Notes under the pieces: model-generated
The model's database searches: none
The model's input: only the letters and a program-made list of their open reading frames with translations
Told to the model about the DNA's origin: nothing
Program-made: the position numbers and the translations under genes
Source: CAVQJU01 sp963754955
GTDB lineage: Bacteria > Acidobacteriota > Vicinamibacteria > Vicinamibacterales > CAVVIG01
Length of the DNA stretch: 64,000 nucleotides
Assembly: GCA_963754955.1 (NCBI GenBank)
Contig: CAVWHY010000004.1
Span: 62,001 to 126,000, forward strand
Reading direction: 5' to 3'
In this document: piece after piece, positions 41,055-50,999 of the stretch
Layout: each line of letters opens with the position of its first letter
Numbering within the stretch: position 1 is the stretch's first letter

Positions 41055-42059
41055 TCAATCGACCCGGAAGTAGACCTTGGCGTCTTTTCTGTTGCTGATG
41101 TGAATGGAGTCGATGAACCGGATCTGGTGCGGAGTGTTCTGCATGATGACCGAACTGGTGCGGGTGCCGTCGCCGAAGAAGCGGACGCCGCGCATGATGG
41201 TCCCGTCGGTCACGCCCGTGGCGGCGAAGACGATCTGCTCGCCGGGCGCCAGATCCCTGGAGCGATAGATGCGCTTGAAGTCGGTGATGCCCATCGCCCT
41301 GCACCGTTCCTCGTGTTCCTGCTTGCTGACGACCAGTCGCGCAAAGATCTCGCCGTTCAGACACCGCATCGCCGCCGCCGTCAGCACGCCCTCCGGCGCG
41401 CCGCCGGTTCCCATCACCGCGTGCACGCCGCTGCCCGCCACCGCGGCCGAGATGCCGGCCGACAGGTCGCCGTCTCCGATCAGGCGGATGCGGGCGCCGG
41501 TCGCGCGGATGTCCGCGATGAGCTTCTCGTGGCGCGGGCGGTCGAGGACAACGACGACGAGATCCTCCATTTCCCGGCCGAGGCATTTCGCGATCGCGTT
41601 GAGGTTGTCGGCGACCGACGCGTCGAGATGCACCGCGTGCTTCGAGCTCGGCCCGACGACCAGCTTTTCCATGTAGAGATCGGGCGCATGCAGCAGGCCG
41701 CCGCGCTCGGACGCGGCCAGCACCGCGATGGCGTTCGGCGCGCCCGTCGCGCACAGGTTGGTGCCTTCGAGCGGATCGACCGCGATGTCCACTTCTTCGA
41801 GTTCCGCCCGGCGGCCGCCCTCGTCCGGAGCGTTGATCTGCCCGACCTTTTCGCCGATGTAGAGCATGGGCGCTTCGTCGCGTTCGCCCTCACCGATGAC
41901 GATCGTACCGTCAATCGGCACGCTGTCCATCACCTTGCGCATGGCTTCGACGGCTACCTGATCGGACTTGTGACGGTCGCCGAGACCCATGGTGTGCGCG
42001 CACGCGATCGCGGCCTGCTCGACGACGCGGAGGAATTCAAGCGAGAGATCGGAGTTCAT
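41055..42059 (-). CDS. glpX: Class II fructose-1,6-bisphosphatase
   Basis: This intact 334-residue GlpX hydrolyses fructose 1,6-bisphosphate in gluconeogenesis. Motifs are GTIVIGEGERDEAPMLYIG near residue 50, the metal-binding EEVDIAVDPLEGTNLCATG near 88, and VMGTGGAPEGVLTAAAMRC near 215. Acidic residues of the DPLEGT motif bind magnesium. No class I FBPase is seen in the window. The tsaC gene follows closely. Confidence 0.95.
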   Translation of the reverse strand: MNSDLSLEFLRVVEQAAIACAHTMGLGDRHKSDQVAVEAMRKVMDSVPIDGTIVIGEGERDEAPMLYIGEKVGQINAPDEGGRRAELEEVDIAVDPLEGTNLCATGAPNAIAVLAASERGGLLHAPDLYMEKLVVGPSSKHAVHLDASVADNLNAIAKCLGREMEDLVVVVLDRPRHEKLIADIRATGARIRLIGDGDLSAGISAAVAGSGVHAVMGTGGAPEGVLTAAAMRCLNGEIFARLVVSKQEHEERCRAMGITDFKRIYRSRDLAPGEQIVFAATGVTDGTIMRGVRFFGDGTRTSSVIMQNTPHQIRFIDSIHISNRKDAKVYFRVD

Positions 42060-42061
42060 GG

Positions 42062-42143
42062 GCAGTAGCCAGTATCAGCGGTCAGTCTCAGTGGACGGTG
42101 ATGGTGGTCGGTGATTAATGATCAGTCGTCAGTGATCGGTCGT
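42062..42143. repeat. Imperfect CAGT/GGTCGGTGA repeat after the acyl-CoA dehydrogenase
   Basis: ATCAGCGGTCAGT and ATCAGTCGTCAGT, with GGTGATGG, GGTCGGTGA and GTGATCGGTC between them, form an irregular array of 8-9 base units. It overlaps the last codons of the acyl-CoA dehydrogenase gene and lies before glpX. No clean inverted copy was found. Confidence 0.4.
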
Positions 42144-43360
42144 CTGCGGATGGCGCTCGCTGCCGTACGCCGGCAGTTCGCACCGTGCAGGGCGGTCGTC
42201 GCGGTACCCGAGCAAGTAGTCGGCCTGCATGATCGCGTGGATCTCCCGCTGCCTTCGTAGATGACGGCGCCCTTGCAGTTGCGGTAGAACCGCCCTACAG
42301 GATACTCGTCCGAGTAGCCGTTGGCACCGTGAACCTGTACGGCGTCGCCGGCGGCGCGTTCCGACGCGACCGTGGCGAACCACTTGGCCAGGCCCGTCTC
42401 GCGCGTATTGCGCCGCCCCTCGTTCTTCAGCCACCCCGACCGGAGCCAGAGCAGCCGGGCGGCCTGGTAGTCGGACTCCATCTTGGCGATCATCTCTTTC
42501 ACGAGCTGGTGCTGCGCGATCTCGACGCCGAAGGCCTTCCGGTCCTTTGCGTAGCGCACGCTTGCGTCCCGGCACGCGCGGATCAGTCCGGTGGCGCCGG
42601 CGGCCACCGTGTAGCGCCCCTGATCGAGCGCCGACATCGCAATCTTGAACCCTTCACCTGGGCGGCCCAGCATGTTCTCCTCGGGGACCTCGACCTCGTT
42701 CAGCGTGAAGAACCCGGTGTTCCCCGCCAGGATGCCCCACTTCTCTTTCATCGGCCCGCTCGTAAACCCCTTGAACTGCCGCTCGACGATGAAAGCGCTG
42801 ATGCCGGAGGGGTCGCGCTGCTGTTTCCTGCCGGCGTCCGTCCAGGCGAAGACCAGAAAGTGATCGGCGACATCCGCCAGCGAAATCCACGTCTTCTCGC
42901 CGGAGAGGATGTACCGGTCGCCGTTCCTGACCGCGGCGGTCTGGATGGCGCGCGCATCGCTGCCGGCGCCCGGCTCGGTGAGCGCGTACCCGGCGATCTT
43001 CCGGCCCTGGGCCTGCGGCACGAGATACCGCTGTTTCTGCGCCTCGGTGCCCCACGTAAGGAGCGACAGGCAGTTGAGCCCAGTGTGCACCGACAGGATG
43101 ACGCGGAGCGACGTGTCCACGTACTCGAGTTCCTCGCTGGCCAGGCCGAGACAGACGTAGTCGAGCCCGGCGCCGCCGTACTGCTGCGGCACGCACATGC
43201 CCAGCAGTCCGAGTTGCGCCATGCCGCCGAGAATACGTTCGCGATCGAACTGATGATCGCGGTCGAGCTGGCGGATTCGCGGGGCGACCTCACGGGCGGC
43301 CCACTCGCGAACCGACTGTTCCACCAGCCGCTGTTCGTCGGTGAGGTCGAAACCGCTCAT
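42129..43360 (-). CDS. Acyl-CoA dehydrogenase, one frameshift near the C-terminus
   Basis: This is an FAD-dependent dehydrogenase of acyl-CoA thioesters. Motifs are ALTEPGAGSDARAIQT near residue 125, a substrate-binding GYALTEPGAG context, LDQGRYTVAAGATGLIRACR near 240 and QVHGANGYSDEYPVGRFYRN near 345, in which the Y/G stretch and the catalytic region of short-chain types are recognisable. The frame changes at about 42245: IYEGS must be followed by REIHAIMQADYLLGYRDD, which here needs one missing base rather than an extra one. The corrected length is about 411 residues. The ATG overlaps the stop of the methyltransferase gene (ATGA). Substrate unknown. Confidence 0.88.
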
Positions 43361-44001
43361 GCGGGCTTGCGGAACAGGATCTCCCGCAGGTTGTTCTGCA
43401 GCAGAAACGAGTCCGACACGCGCAGCGTCGGAAACAGGCGGATGATGTCGCGATTGAGCAGGATCGTCTGCCGCGAACGCGCCGCCGGATAGTTGCGGTG
43501 CCGGAGATTGCCTTCGTCCGCGATGACGTACTTCGTGTAGCGGGGGTCGTTGGTCTGGGAAGTCGCAAAAAACCCGAGCAGCGCGCCGTCCGGCCTCAGC
43601 ACGCGCGACAATTCGTCTGCGAGCACCTGGGCCGACGGCTTGTCCAGGTAGTCGATCAGATCCCAGCACAGGATGCCGTCGACCGACGCGGACTCCTGCG
43701 GGAACCGGTGCCGCAGCATCTCCGTGAAACCCTCCGTCGTGCCGGCACGGACGTGCCGATCGAGTTCGGCGAACAGATCCTCGATGAAGATCTTGCAGCC
43801 GACCTGCTCGCCGAAGAAGCTGATGTTCGCGCCGACGACGGGACCGAGGTCGAGGAGCACCGGAGCGTCGCGGCCCGTGAAGCACGTCAGGAACTTGCGG
43901 AATGCCTTTGTTGAAAACAGAGGCTCGGCGTCCGACGCTGGCTGCAGCGCCGCCGGATCCGTTTCACGGCTACGAGGTGCGAGGCGGTCGAGCAGGCCCA
44001 C
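43357..44001 (-). CDS. Class I SAM-dependent methyltransferase
   Basis: This intact 214-residue protein has a SAM-binding start APVLLDLGPVVGANISFFGE near residue 47, an acidic loop IFIEDLFAELDRHV, VDGILCWDLIDYL near 110 and VLRPDGALLGFFATSQTN near 135, typical of class I methyltransferases. The usual GxGxG is replaced by DLGPVVGANI. It starts with GTG at 44001 and overlaps the acyl-CoA dehydrogenase start. The substrate cannot be inferred. Confidence 0.8.
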   Translation of the reverse strand: MGLLDRLAPRSRETDPAALQPASDAEPLFSTKAFRKFLTCFTGRDAPVLLDLGPVVGANISFFGEQVGCKIFIEDLFAELDRHVRAGTTEGFTEMLRHRFPQESASVDGILCWDLIDYLDKPSAQVLADELSRVLRPDGALLGFFATSQTNDPRYTKYVIADEGNLRHRNYPAARSRQTILLNRDIIRLFPTLRVSDSFLLQNNLREILFRKPA

Positions 44002-44052
44002 GAAGTGTCAAATACCAATCAGGAGTGACAGGCGTCCGCGGCCGGGCCGCGG

Positions 44053-44580
44053 CTACGCTCCGGCGCGCTGCGCCGGTGCGGCTGCCGCGGCGGGCTGGGC
44101 CGCGGGGGTGACGACTGCCGGCTTCGGCGCCGCCTGCGGGCCCTTGCGCTGCATGTCCACGCTGCCGCGGAAGTGCGCCCCCTCGGCGATGGCGACGCGC
44201 GGCGCGATGAGGTCGCCGTCCACCGAGCCCGCGTCGCGGATCTCGACCTTGTCGCTGGCCGTGACGTTGCCGGTCACTTCACCGAGCACGATGACCGACT
44301 TCGCGAACACCTGTGCTTTGATCCGGCCGTTCGGGCCAATCGTCAGGATGTGGTCGCGAAGCTGAATCGTGCCTTCGACGTGACCTTCGATGGTGAGATC
44401 TTCGCTGCCGTTCAGCTCGCCCTTGATGACCACTGACTTGCCGATATTCACGATGTCTTTCTCCATGTTATGGCCCGCCTCCTGACGAGGGGCATTGCCG
44501 GCCGATGCCGTGACAGCCGGTTGCGGCACAGCCGCAGGCTGCCCGGCCGGAGGCCGGACCGATTCATCACGCTTCCACAT
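44053..44580 (-). CDS. Bactofilin family polymer-forming protein
   Basis: Bactofilins form filaments near the membrane and shape the cell. The core (about residues 45-150) is a right-handed beta-helix with repeats VVIKGELNGSEDLTIEGHVE and VIVLGEVTGNVTASDKVEIR, flanked by unstructured Pro/Ala/Gln-rich tails. ATG 44580 is chosen because the upstream in-frame codons are unlike bactofilins and it follows a good AGGAG (GGAGGAGCT). The frame is intact. It is divergent from the cysteine desulfurase gene. Confidence 0.88.
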   Translation of the reverse strand: MWKRDESVRPPAGQPAAVPQPAVTASAGNAPRQEAGHNMEKDIVNIGKSVVIKGELNGSEDLTIEGHVEGTIQLRDHILTIGPNGRIKAQVFAKSVIVLGEVTGNVTASDKVEIRDAGSVDGDLIAPRVAIAEGAHFRGSVDMQRKGPQAAPKPAVVTPAAQPAAAAAPAQRAGA

Positions 44581-44645
44581 GTAGCTCCTCCGCCAGAGGG
44601 TCGCCACATTCTGGCAAACCCCTTCTGTGTTGTCTAGTCCTTTTG

Positions 44646-44673
44646 TTGCCTATGTTTACGGCAGTGCTAGAAT
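44646..44673 (+). promoter_or_regulatory. Putative sigma-70 promoter of the cysteine desulfurase gene
   Basis: TTGCCT (44646-44651) and TAGAAT (44668-44673) are separated by 16 bases in the AT-rich gap between bactofilin and the cysteine desulfurase gene; the start codon follows 11 bases later. Spacing and hexamers fit a housekeeping promoter with a very short leader. Confidence 0.5.
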
Positions 44674-44684
44674 AAAAGATCCAG

Positions 44685-45855
44685 GTGCGCATTTACTTCG
44701 ACTACAACGCGACGACCCCGCTCGCTCCCGAGGCCGCCGACGCCGTGGCCTCCGCGACCCGGGATCTGTTCGGCAACGCGTCGAGCGTGCATTTCTTCGG
44801 GCAGCAGGCCAAGGCTGCCGTCGACAACGCGCGGTCGGCGGCAGCAGCGCTCATCGGCGCCGATCCGTCCGAGATCGTCTTCACCTCCGGCGGCACCGAG
44901 TCGGACAACTTCGCGATCCGCGGCGCCGCCGACGCGCTCGAGCCGGGCAAGCGCCGTCATCTCATCGCGAGCGCCATCGAACACGAGGCGGTGCTGAACA
45001 CGCTCAAGGCGCTGGCGCGCCGCGGGTGGCGCACGACGCTGCTGCCGCTCGATGCGTCCGGCGTCGTCTCGCCGGACCGGCTGCGTGAGGTGATGACCGA
45101 CGACACGGCGCTCGTCTCGGTGATGCACGCCAACAACGAGATCGGCACGATTCAGCCGGTGGCTGAGCTGGCGGCCATCGCGCACGAGCACGGCGCGCTG
45201 ATGCACACCGACGCGGTGCAGTCGGCCGGCAAGATCCCGGTCGACGTGCGGGCACTCGGCGTCGACCTGCTGTCGCTCTCCGCGCACAAGTTCAACGGCC
45301 CGAAGGGCGCCGGCGCGTTGTGGATCAGGCGCGGCACGCGCCTGCTGCCGTACCAGACCGGCGGCAAGCACGAACGCAACCGCCGCGCGGGCACCGAGAA
45401 CGTGCCGGCGCTGGCCGGACTGGGCGTCGCGGCGGCGCTGGCGGCGGGCAAGTTGAACCGCGAAGCGGGCCGCGTCGGCGCGTTGCGCGATCGGCTCGAA
45501 GAGGGCGTCCTGCGGTCCGTGCCGGGCACCATCGTGAACGGCGAGCGGCAGAACCGCGGTGCCGAACACGACGAACATCAGCTTCGACCGCGTCGAGGCC
45601 GAGAGCCTGCTGATCGCCCTCGACCTCGAAGGCATCGCCGTCTCGACCGGCTCGGCGTGCTCGTCGGGCACGCTCGAGCCGTCGCACGTTCTGAAGGCCA
45701 TGGGCCTGCCGGTTCACCGCACGCAGAACTCGCTGCGCTTCAGCCTCGGCCTGTTTTCGACCGAGGCCGAGGTCGATCGCGTCATCGAGGTCCTGCCGCG
45801 CCTGGTGGAAAAACTGCGCGGTCTGACCAGGAAGCCGGTGGCCGCCAACGGCTGA
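44685..45855 (+). CDS. Cysteine desulfurase (NifS/IscS family), one frameshift
   Basis: The enzyme removes sulfur from cysteine for Fe-S clusters and thio-modified tRNA. Motifs are VYFDYNATTPLAPEA at the start, TSGGTESDNFAIRG near residue 66, HANNEIGTIQPV near 150, the PLP lysine in LSAHKFNGPKGAGALWI near 200 and the active cysteine in GIAVSTGSACSSGTLEPSHV near 325. One inserted base near 45568 breaks it; corrected length is about 389 residues. The start is GTG at 44685. The adjacent mnmA uses its persulfide to thiolate tRNA, so a functional pair is likely. Confidence 0.93.
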
Positions 45856-45868
45856 TGAAGGAAAACTG

Positions 45869-45945
45869 AACCACAAAGCGCACGAAGATCACGAAGGATC
45901 TTCGTCAACTGGTTCTTCTTTGTGGTCGTCGTGATCTTTGTGGTT
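45869..45945. repeat. Inverted nonamer array between cysteine desulfurase and mnmA
   Basis: The left arm CCACAAAGC, GCACGAAGA, TCACGAAGG runs with a nine-base period and the right arm carries CTTTGTGG twice. The core units resemble those at 32.7 kb, but the loci are otherwise different. Confidence 0.7.
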
Positions 45946-45958
45946 TGGATCTTTTGAC

Positions 45959-47048
45959 ATGCGCATCGTGGTTGCAATGTCGGGCGGGGTGGATTCATCG
46001 GTGGCGGCGGGGCTGCTCGTCGAGCAGGGCCACGACGTCATCGGTCTGTCGATGCAGCTGTACGACGCGTCGGAGAGCGACACCGGCGAGCGCTCGTTCG
46101 GCAGCTGCTGCTCGATTGACGACCTGCACGACGCGCGGCGCGTCGCGGCCGCGATCAGCATCCCCCACTACATCCTGAACTTCGAGCGGCAGTTCAACGA
46201 ACAGGTGGTCAGCAACTTCGTCAGCGAGTACGCGGCCGGCCGCACGCCGCTCCCGTGCGCCCACTGCAACAGCGATCTGAAGTTCGCGACGCTGCTCGAC
46301 CGCGCCCGCGGTCTCGGCGCCGACGCCGTCGCCACCGGCCACTATGCCCGCGTCGAGCGGAGGGCGGCCGGCCGGTACGAGCTCAAGCGCGGCGTCGATG
46401 CGTCGAAGGACCAGTCGTACTTCCTTTTCGCGCTGTCGCAGGATCAGCTCGCCCGGGCTGTCTTTCCTGTCGGCGATCGCGGCAAGGACGAAGTCCGCGA
46501 CTGGGCGCACCGGCGCGGTCTGCCCGGTCGCGGCGAAGCCGGACAGCCAGGAGATCTGCTTCATCCCGGATCACGACTACGCGGCCTTCGTGAGCCGCAA
46601 CGCGCCGGCAGCGGCCGCCGGCGGCGCGATCCTCGACGAGTCCGGCCAGGTACTCGGCCGCCACGGCGGCATTCACCGGTTTACTGTCGGCCAGCGCAAG
46701 GGCCTCGGCCTGTCGTCCTCGTCTACCGGTGCGGCCGGCAAGCCGCTGTACGTGCTGTCGCTCAAGCCCGAGACCCGCGACGTCATCGTCGGGCCGAAGG
46801 CTTCGCTCGAGCGCACGCGGCTCACCGCGTCAGGCGTGAACTGGATCGACACGGCGCCCGATGGTCCGCGCCCGGCCAGCGTCCAGATCCGGCATCGTCA
46901 TCACGCGGCGCCCGCGACCGTCCGATCGACTGGCGACGGGCACGCCGAGGTCGTCTTCGACACGCCGCAGGTCGCCGTCACGCCCGGCCAGGCAGCCGTC
47001 TTCTACGACGGAGACGTCGTGCTGGGTGGTGGTTGGATTGACAACTAG
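45959..47048 (+). CDS. mnmA: tRNA 2-thiouridylase MnmA, one frameshift
   Basis: MnmA adds sulfur at position 2 of the wobble uridine of certain tRNAs. The PP-loop reads VVAMSGGVDSSVAAGLLVEQ, the first catalytic cysteine lies in TPLPCAHCNSDLKFATLL near residue 100 and the second in PDSQEICFIPDHDYAAFV. KDQSYFLFALSQDQLARAVF is also typical. One inserted base near 46525 breaks it; corrected length is about 362 residues. The ATG lies 14 bases after the repeat. It is convergent with trxB. Confidence 0.93.
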
Positions 47049-48045
47049 CTAGAGTCTTCGTGGGCTTCGTGTCTTCGTGATTACGAGCTGGCGACCTCGG
47101 TTATCGGCGACCTCGTGCGGGATGTGCTCGAGGTAGCGCTCGGCGTCGAGGGCGGCCATGCAGCCGGACCCGGCGGCCGTGATCGCCTGCCGGTACACGT
47201 GGTCCTGGACGTCGCCGCACGCGAAGACGCCGGGGACGCTCGTCTTGGCGCCGTCGTGCGTGACGAGATAGCCGTTGTCGTCCATCTCGAGCTGGCCTTT
47301 GAAGAGCGACGTGTTCGGGTTGTGGCCGATCGCGACGAACACGCCCGTGACCGGCACTTCCTTCCGCTCGCCGGTCGCCGTGTTCCGCACGACCATCCCC
47401 GTCACTTCGCCCTTGCCCGTATCCTTGATCTCGTCGATCTCGGTGTTGAGCAGCCACGCGATCTTCGGGTTCGCGCGAGCCTTGTCCTGCATGATCTTCG
47501 AGGCGCGGAAGCGTGTCGCGGCGGTGCACGACGGTCACCTTGCTCGCGAACTTCGTCAGGAACACCGCTTCTTCCATCGCCGAGTCGCCGCCGCCGACGA
47601 CCGCGATCTCGTGGCCGCGGAAGAAGTACCCGTCGCAGGTGGCGCAGGTGGACACCCCGTGGCCCATCAGCGTGCGCTCCGACGGCAGGCCGAGCAGCTT
47701 CGCCGACGCGCCGGTCGCGATGATGACGGCCCCCGCGTGGTACTCGGCGTCGGTCGTCGCGACGACGAACGGCCGCCTGCTGAAGTCGACGCGGACGACG
47801 TTGCCCTGGATGATCTCGGCGCCGAACTTCTCGGTCTGCGCGCGCATTTCGCCCATGAGGTCCGGGCCCATGATGCCGTCGCGGTGGCCCGGGAAGTTCT
47901 CGACGAGCGTGGTCAGCATGAGCTGACCGCCGGCCTCCACCCCTTCGATGAGCAGAGGCTGCAGGTTGGCGCGCGCGGTGTAGAGGGCGGCGGTCAGGCC
48001 CGCGGGGCCTGACCCGATGATGACGACGTGACGCGAGGTGGGCAT
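47049..48045 (-). CDS. trxB: Thioredoxin reductase, one frameshift
   Basis: TrxB reduces thioredoxin with NADPH. The N-terminal FAD motif is HVVIIGSGPAGLTAALYTAR, the redox pair is CATC in GHGVSTCATCDGYFFRG near residue 140, the NADPH motif is IAVVGGGDSAMEEAVFLTKF near 152, and the C-terminal FAD segment is VPGVFACGDVQDHVYRQAIT. One inserted base near 47510 breaks it; corrected length is about 331 residues. The last dozen codons (TKTRSPRRL) are encoded by repeat sequence. It lies immediately after trxA in the same orientation. Confidence 0.92.
47053..47087. repeat. CTTCGTG nonamer array within the trxB 3' end
   Basis: AGTCTTCGTG, GGCTTCGTG, TCTTCGTGA recur with a period of about nine between the mnmA stop and the trxB coding end. 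No inverted copy was seen; the arm sequence is the same CACGAAG family. Confidence 0.45.
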
Positions 48046-48052
48046 CAGGCGA

Positions 48053-48382
48053 TTAGATGTGCTTGTCGAGGACCCGCTTGAGCTCCTCTTTCGGCGTCAG
48101 GCCGACGATCTGCTCGACCACCTGGCCACCCTTGAACACCAGCATGGCCGGGATGCCGCGGATCTGGAACTTGAAGGCCGTGTTCGGGTTGTCGTCCACG
48201 TTCAGCTTGCCGATGGTGACTTTGCCGGCGTAGTCGGTCGCGAGCGCGTCGATCGTCGGTCCCAGCCGTTTGCACGGGCCGCACCACTCCGCCCAGAAGT
48301 CCACCAGCACCGGGCCGGCAGCGTTGATGACGGTCGTATCGAAGTTTGAATCCGTAAAGGTCTGCACGTTCTCGGTTGCCAT
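48053..48382 (-). CDS. trxA: Thioredoxin
   Basis: This intact 109-residue thioredoxin has the active site WAEWCGPCKRLGPT near residue 32, GKLNVDDNPNTAFKFQI near 60 and the conserved cis-proline in IRGIPAMLVFKGG near 76. It is the direct electron acceptor of the adjacent TrxB. The two genes are separated by seven bases, which suggests one transcript. Confidence 0.96.
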   Translation of the reverse strand: MATENVQTFTDSNFDTTVINAAGPVLVDFWAEWCGPCKRLGPTIDALATDYAGKVTIGKLNVDDNPNTAFKFQIRGIPAMLVFKGGQVVEQIVGLTPKEELKRVLDKHI

Positions 48383-48405
48383 TTGTCGTCTCCCCAGTCC
48401 CAGCC

Positions 48406-49876
48406 CTAGCCCCTAGCCTCGAGCCCCTTCGCAATCCCATATATTCTGACGTACTCCCCAGCCGAATGGTCCCACGAGTTATCGCGCCGCATCCCGGCTG
48501 CCTGGAGGGTCCGCCACGCCGGTTTGTCGCGAAAAACCGCCAGCGCGCGGCGCACCGCGGCCAGCAGCGCGGCTCCCGAGTACTCCTCGAAGACGAAACC
48601 GGTTGAGCGGGGGTCGCCCGGCGTGTAGTCCGTCACGGTGTCGGCCAGTCCTCCGACCGCCCGCACGACGGGGACCGTGCCGTACCGAAGGCTGTACATC
48701 TGATTCAGGCCGCAGGGCTCGAACCGGGACGGCATCAGGAAGATGTCGGCGCCGCCTTCGATCAGATGCGCCAGCGTTTCTTCGAACCCGATGTACACGC
48801 CGACGCGCGACGGGTGACGCGCGGCGAGCCCCTTCCACAAGTCCTGATGCCGGGACTCGCCCGTGCCGAGCACGACGAACGTCGCGTCGAGGCGCATGAG
48901 ATCGTCGGCCACGTCGCGAATCAGGTCGAAGCCCTTCTGGTCGACCATGCGCGAGATCATCCCGACGAGCGGGCGCGCGACGGCCGATTCGTCGGCGGGC
49001 AGACCGTAGCGAGCCAGCAGGGCGCGCTTCGCCGTGAGCTTGCCGTCCAGGCGATCGACGCTGTACGGCGCCGGCAGAGCGGGATCGCTGGCGGCGTCCC
49101 ACACCGACGTGTCGATGCCGTTCAGGATGCCGAACAGCCGGTCGCGCCGGTGGCGCAGGACGCCGTCGAGCCCCGAACCGAATTCCGGCGTCTGAATTTC
49201 TTCGGCGTAGCGCCGGCTCACCGTGGTGATGACCGACGCGGCGTTGACGCCGCCCTTCAGCAGGCTGATGCGGCCCCAGAACTCCATGCGATCGAGTGCC
49301 AGCTGATCCGAGCCGAGATCGAGACGCGGCAGCCAGTCCGGCTCGAACACGCCCTGATACGCGACGTTGTGGATCGTGAAGACCGACGGCACGCCGCCGA
49401 GCACCGGGTGCGACGCGAAGAGCGTGCGCAGGTAGACGGGCGCCAGCCCCGCCTGCCAGTCGTGGGCGTGCACGATCGACGGCGCGCGGCCCGCGTCGCG
49501 CGACGAACTCGAGGGCCGCGCGCACCAGAACCGCGAAGCGGCGCGCGTTGTCGGGATATTCATCGCCGCCTGACTGCGTACAGCGACTCGCGGTCGTACA
49601 GGTCCGCGCACTCGACGAGCAGGGCGCGTGCGCCGTCGCCCATGCGGTGCGTCGAACAGCCCGACGTCGCGCGTAAAGCCGCCGACGCTGACCGGCACAC
49701 GTTCGACGAGCGTGCCGGCCGTGACACCGCGGTACCGCGGCAGCGCCACCGTGACGTCCCAGCCCAGCGCGGCCGAGCGCCGGCGGCAGCGCACCCAGCA
49801 CGTCCGCCAGCCCGCCGGTCTTGGCGAACGGCACCGCTTCCGACCCGATCATCAGCACCGACTGGCGCACAAACAC
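48406..49876 (-). CDS. glgA: Glycogen synthase GlgA, about four frameshifts
   Basis: GlgA is an ADP-glucose:glycogen glucosyltransferase (GT5). The ADP-glucose site motif is SEAVPFAKTGGLADVLGALP near residue 10; HAHDWQAGLAPVYLRTLFAS, YAEEIQTPEFGSGLDGVLRH and SRFEPCGLNQMYSLRYGTVP are further GT5 motifs. Inserted bases near 49797, 49649, 49572 and 49495 break the first third; corrected length is about 488 residues. GTG 49876 or 49870 is the likely start; an ATG is not available near the conserved beginning. The 3' end runs into a short AGCCCCT-type repeat (48391-48424). Confidence 0.9.
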
Positions 49877-49925
49877 ATTGTAGTAGGGACGACGCAAAGG
49901 GCTCGGGTGCGATCACACAAAGGAC

Positions 49926-50090
49926 GGTCCTTTGAAGCCGTGGCCGCCGAAGCCCTTGGAACCCCTGACCGCCAAAGCACCTTGTGAACCGTGCCCGCCC
50001 AAGCACTTTGGAAACCGTGGCCGCCAAAGCACCTTGAAAACCGTGACCGTCGAAGCACCTTGTGACCCGTGACGCCCAACGCACCCGGGG
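49926..50090. repeat. 26-bp tandem repeat, six copies
   Basis: Units start at 49926, 49952, 49977, 50003, 50029 and 50055 and are 26 bases long (one is 25), followed by a partial unit at 50081. Each opens with GCACCTTG or a variant, then AACCGTG, then CCGCCAA. Mismatches of two to six bases separate the copies. It fills the gap between divergent glgA and fdhE. A 26-base period cannot keep a reading frame, so it is not coding. Confidence 0.85.
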
Positions 50091-50102
50091 TACAATCAAA
50101 CC

Positions 50103-50950
50103 GTGATTGAACGCCCCGCGCGCCCACCCCGATCTGAACCACGCGAAGTCGTCGAGCTGAAACAGATCAAGATCGATCAGCCCGAGCTGGCCTCGGCGGT
50201 GGACATGCAGGTCGCGCTCGTCGAAATGCAGCGCCGCGTGCAGTCGCGCGTGCCGCTGCCGTGGATTTCGGCGGAAGACGGCTGGCTGCGCGATCAGCAG
50301 GCGGCCGGCCGCGCGCTGATCCGGTTTGGGGACATCCCGCTCGACTGGACCGACTTCCGTCTGACGCTCCGCCAGACAGCCGACATCCTGCGCCGGTTCG
50401 ATGCGCTCGAGCCCGCCGACTACACGGCCATCATCGACGCTCGCGCGCGAAGGCAACGCGCTCGAGCCGATCGTCTCGGCGTGGTACAACGCGACGTCAG
50501 GCGCCGGGCGGCGACAAGCCTGAGGGCCCGCAGGGCCTCGAGCAGGTGCTGGTGCTCGCGCTGCGGCCGTTCCTCGCGCGCTCGGTCGAAGTGCTCACGC
50601 AGCGCGTGGATCTGTCGGCCTGGGGTCGCCCGCACTGCCCGTTCTGCGCGTGGGAACCCGAGTTCGCGGTGATCGTACCGAGCGGGGATCGTCAGTTGAT
50701 CTGCGGCCGCTGTTCGGCGGTGTGGCCGTTTGCGGCCTTCACGTGCCCCTTCTGCGCGAACGACGAGCGCTCGCGCGTCACGTCGTTCGCCACGCGGGAC
50801 GGCCGCTACCGCGTGTACGGCTGCGACGCCTGCCACCGCTACCTCAAAGCCTACGACGCGCGAAACGCCGCACGGCCAGTCCTCGTCGCCGTCGACACCA
50901 TCGCGACGCTGCCGCTCGACGCCGCGGCAATGCAGCGCGGCTACGCGTAG
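50103..50950 (+). CDS. fdhE: FdhE-like formate dehydrogenase accessory protein, two frameshifts
   Basis: FdhE binds iron and interacts with formate dehydrogenase during export and maturation. The C-terminal half carries four CxxC motifs in the family order: CPFC (HCPFCAWEPEF), CGRC (LICGRCSAVWPF), CPFC (FTCPFCANDERS) and CDAC (VYGCDACHRYLKAYD). The N-terminal half, helical with MQVALVEMQRRVQS, matches in part. Inserted bases near 50450 and 50510 break it; corrected length is about 281 residues. No formate dehydrogenase subunit is in the window. GTG 50103 is the start. Confidence 0.75.
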
Positions 50951-50965
50951 CCTCGTAGCTGTCTC

Positions 50966-50998
50966 TACTTTCAACTTTGAACTTTGACTTTGAACTTT
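50966..50998. repeat. ACTTTGA heptamer array after fdhE
   Basis: ACTTTCA, ACTTTGA, ACTTTG and ACTTTGA follow one another with periods of seven, seven and six, ending next to the stop of the carboxypeptidase-like gene. AT-rich composition stands out from its surroundings. No inverted copy is present. Confidence 0.6.
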
Positions 50999-50999
50999 C

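Noticed and set aside
49926..50090. CRISPR array
   Set aside because: Units are contiguous 26-bp tandem copies with no unique spacers and no cas gene nearby.
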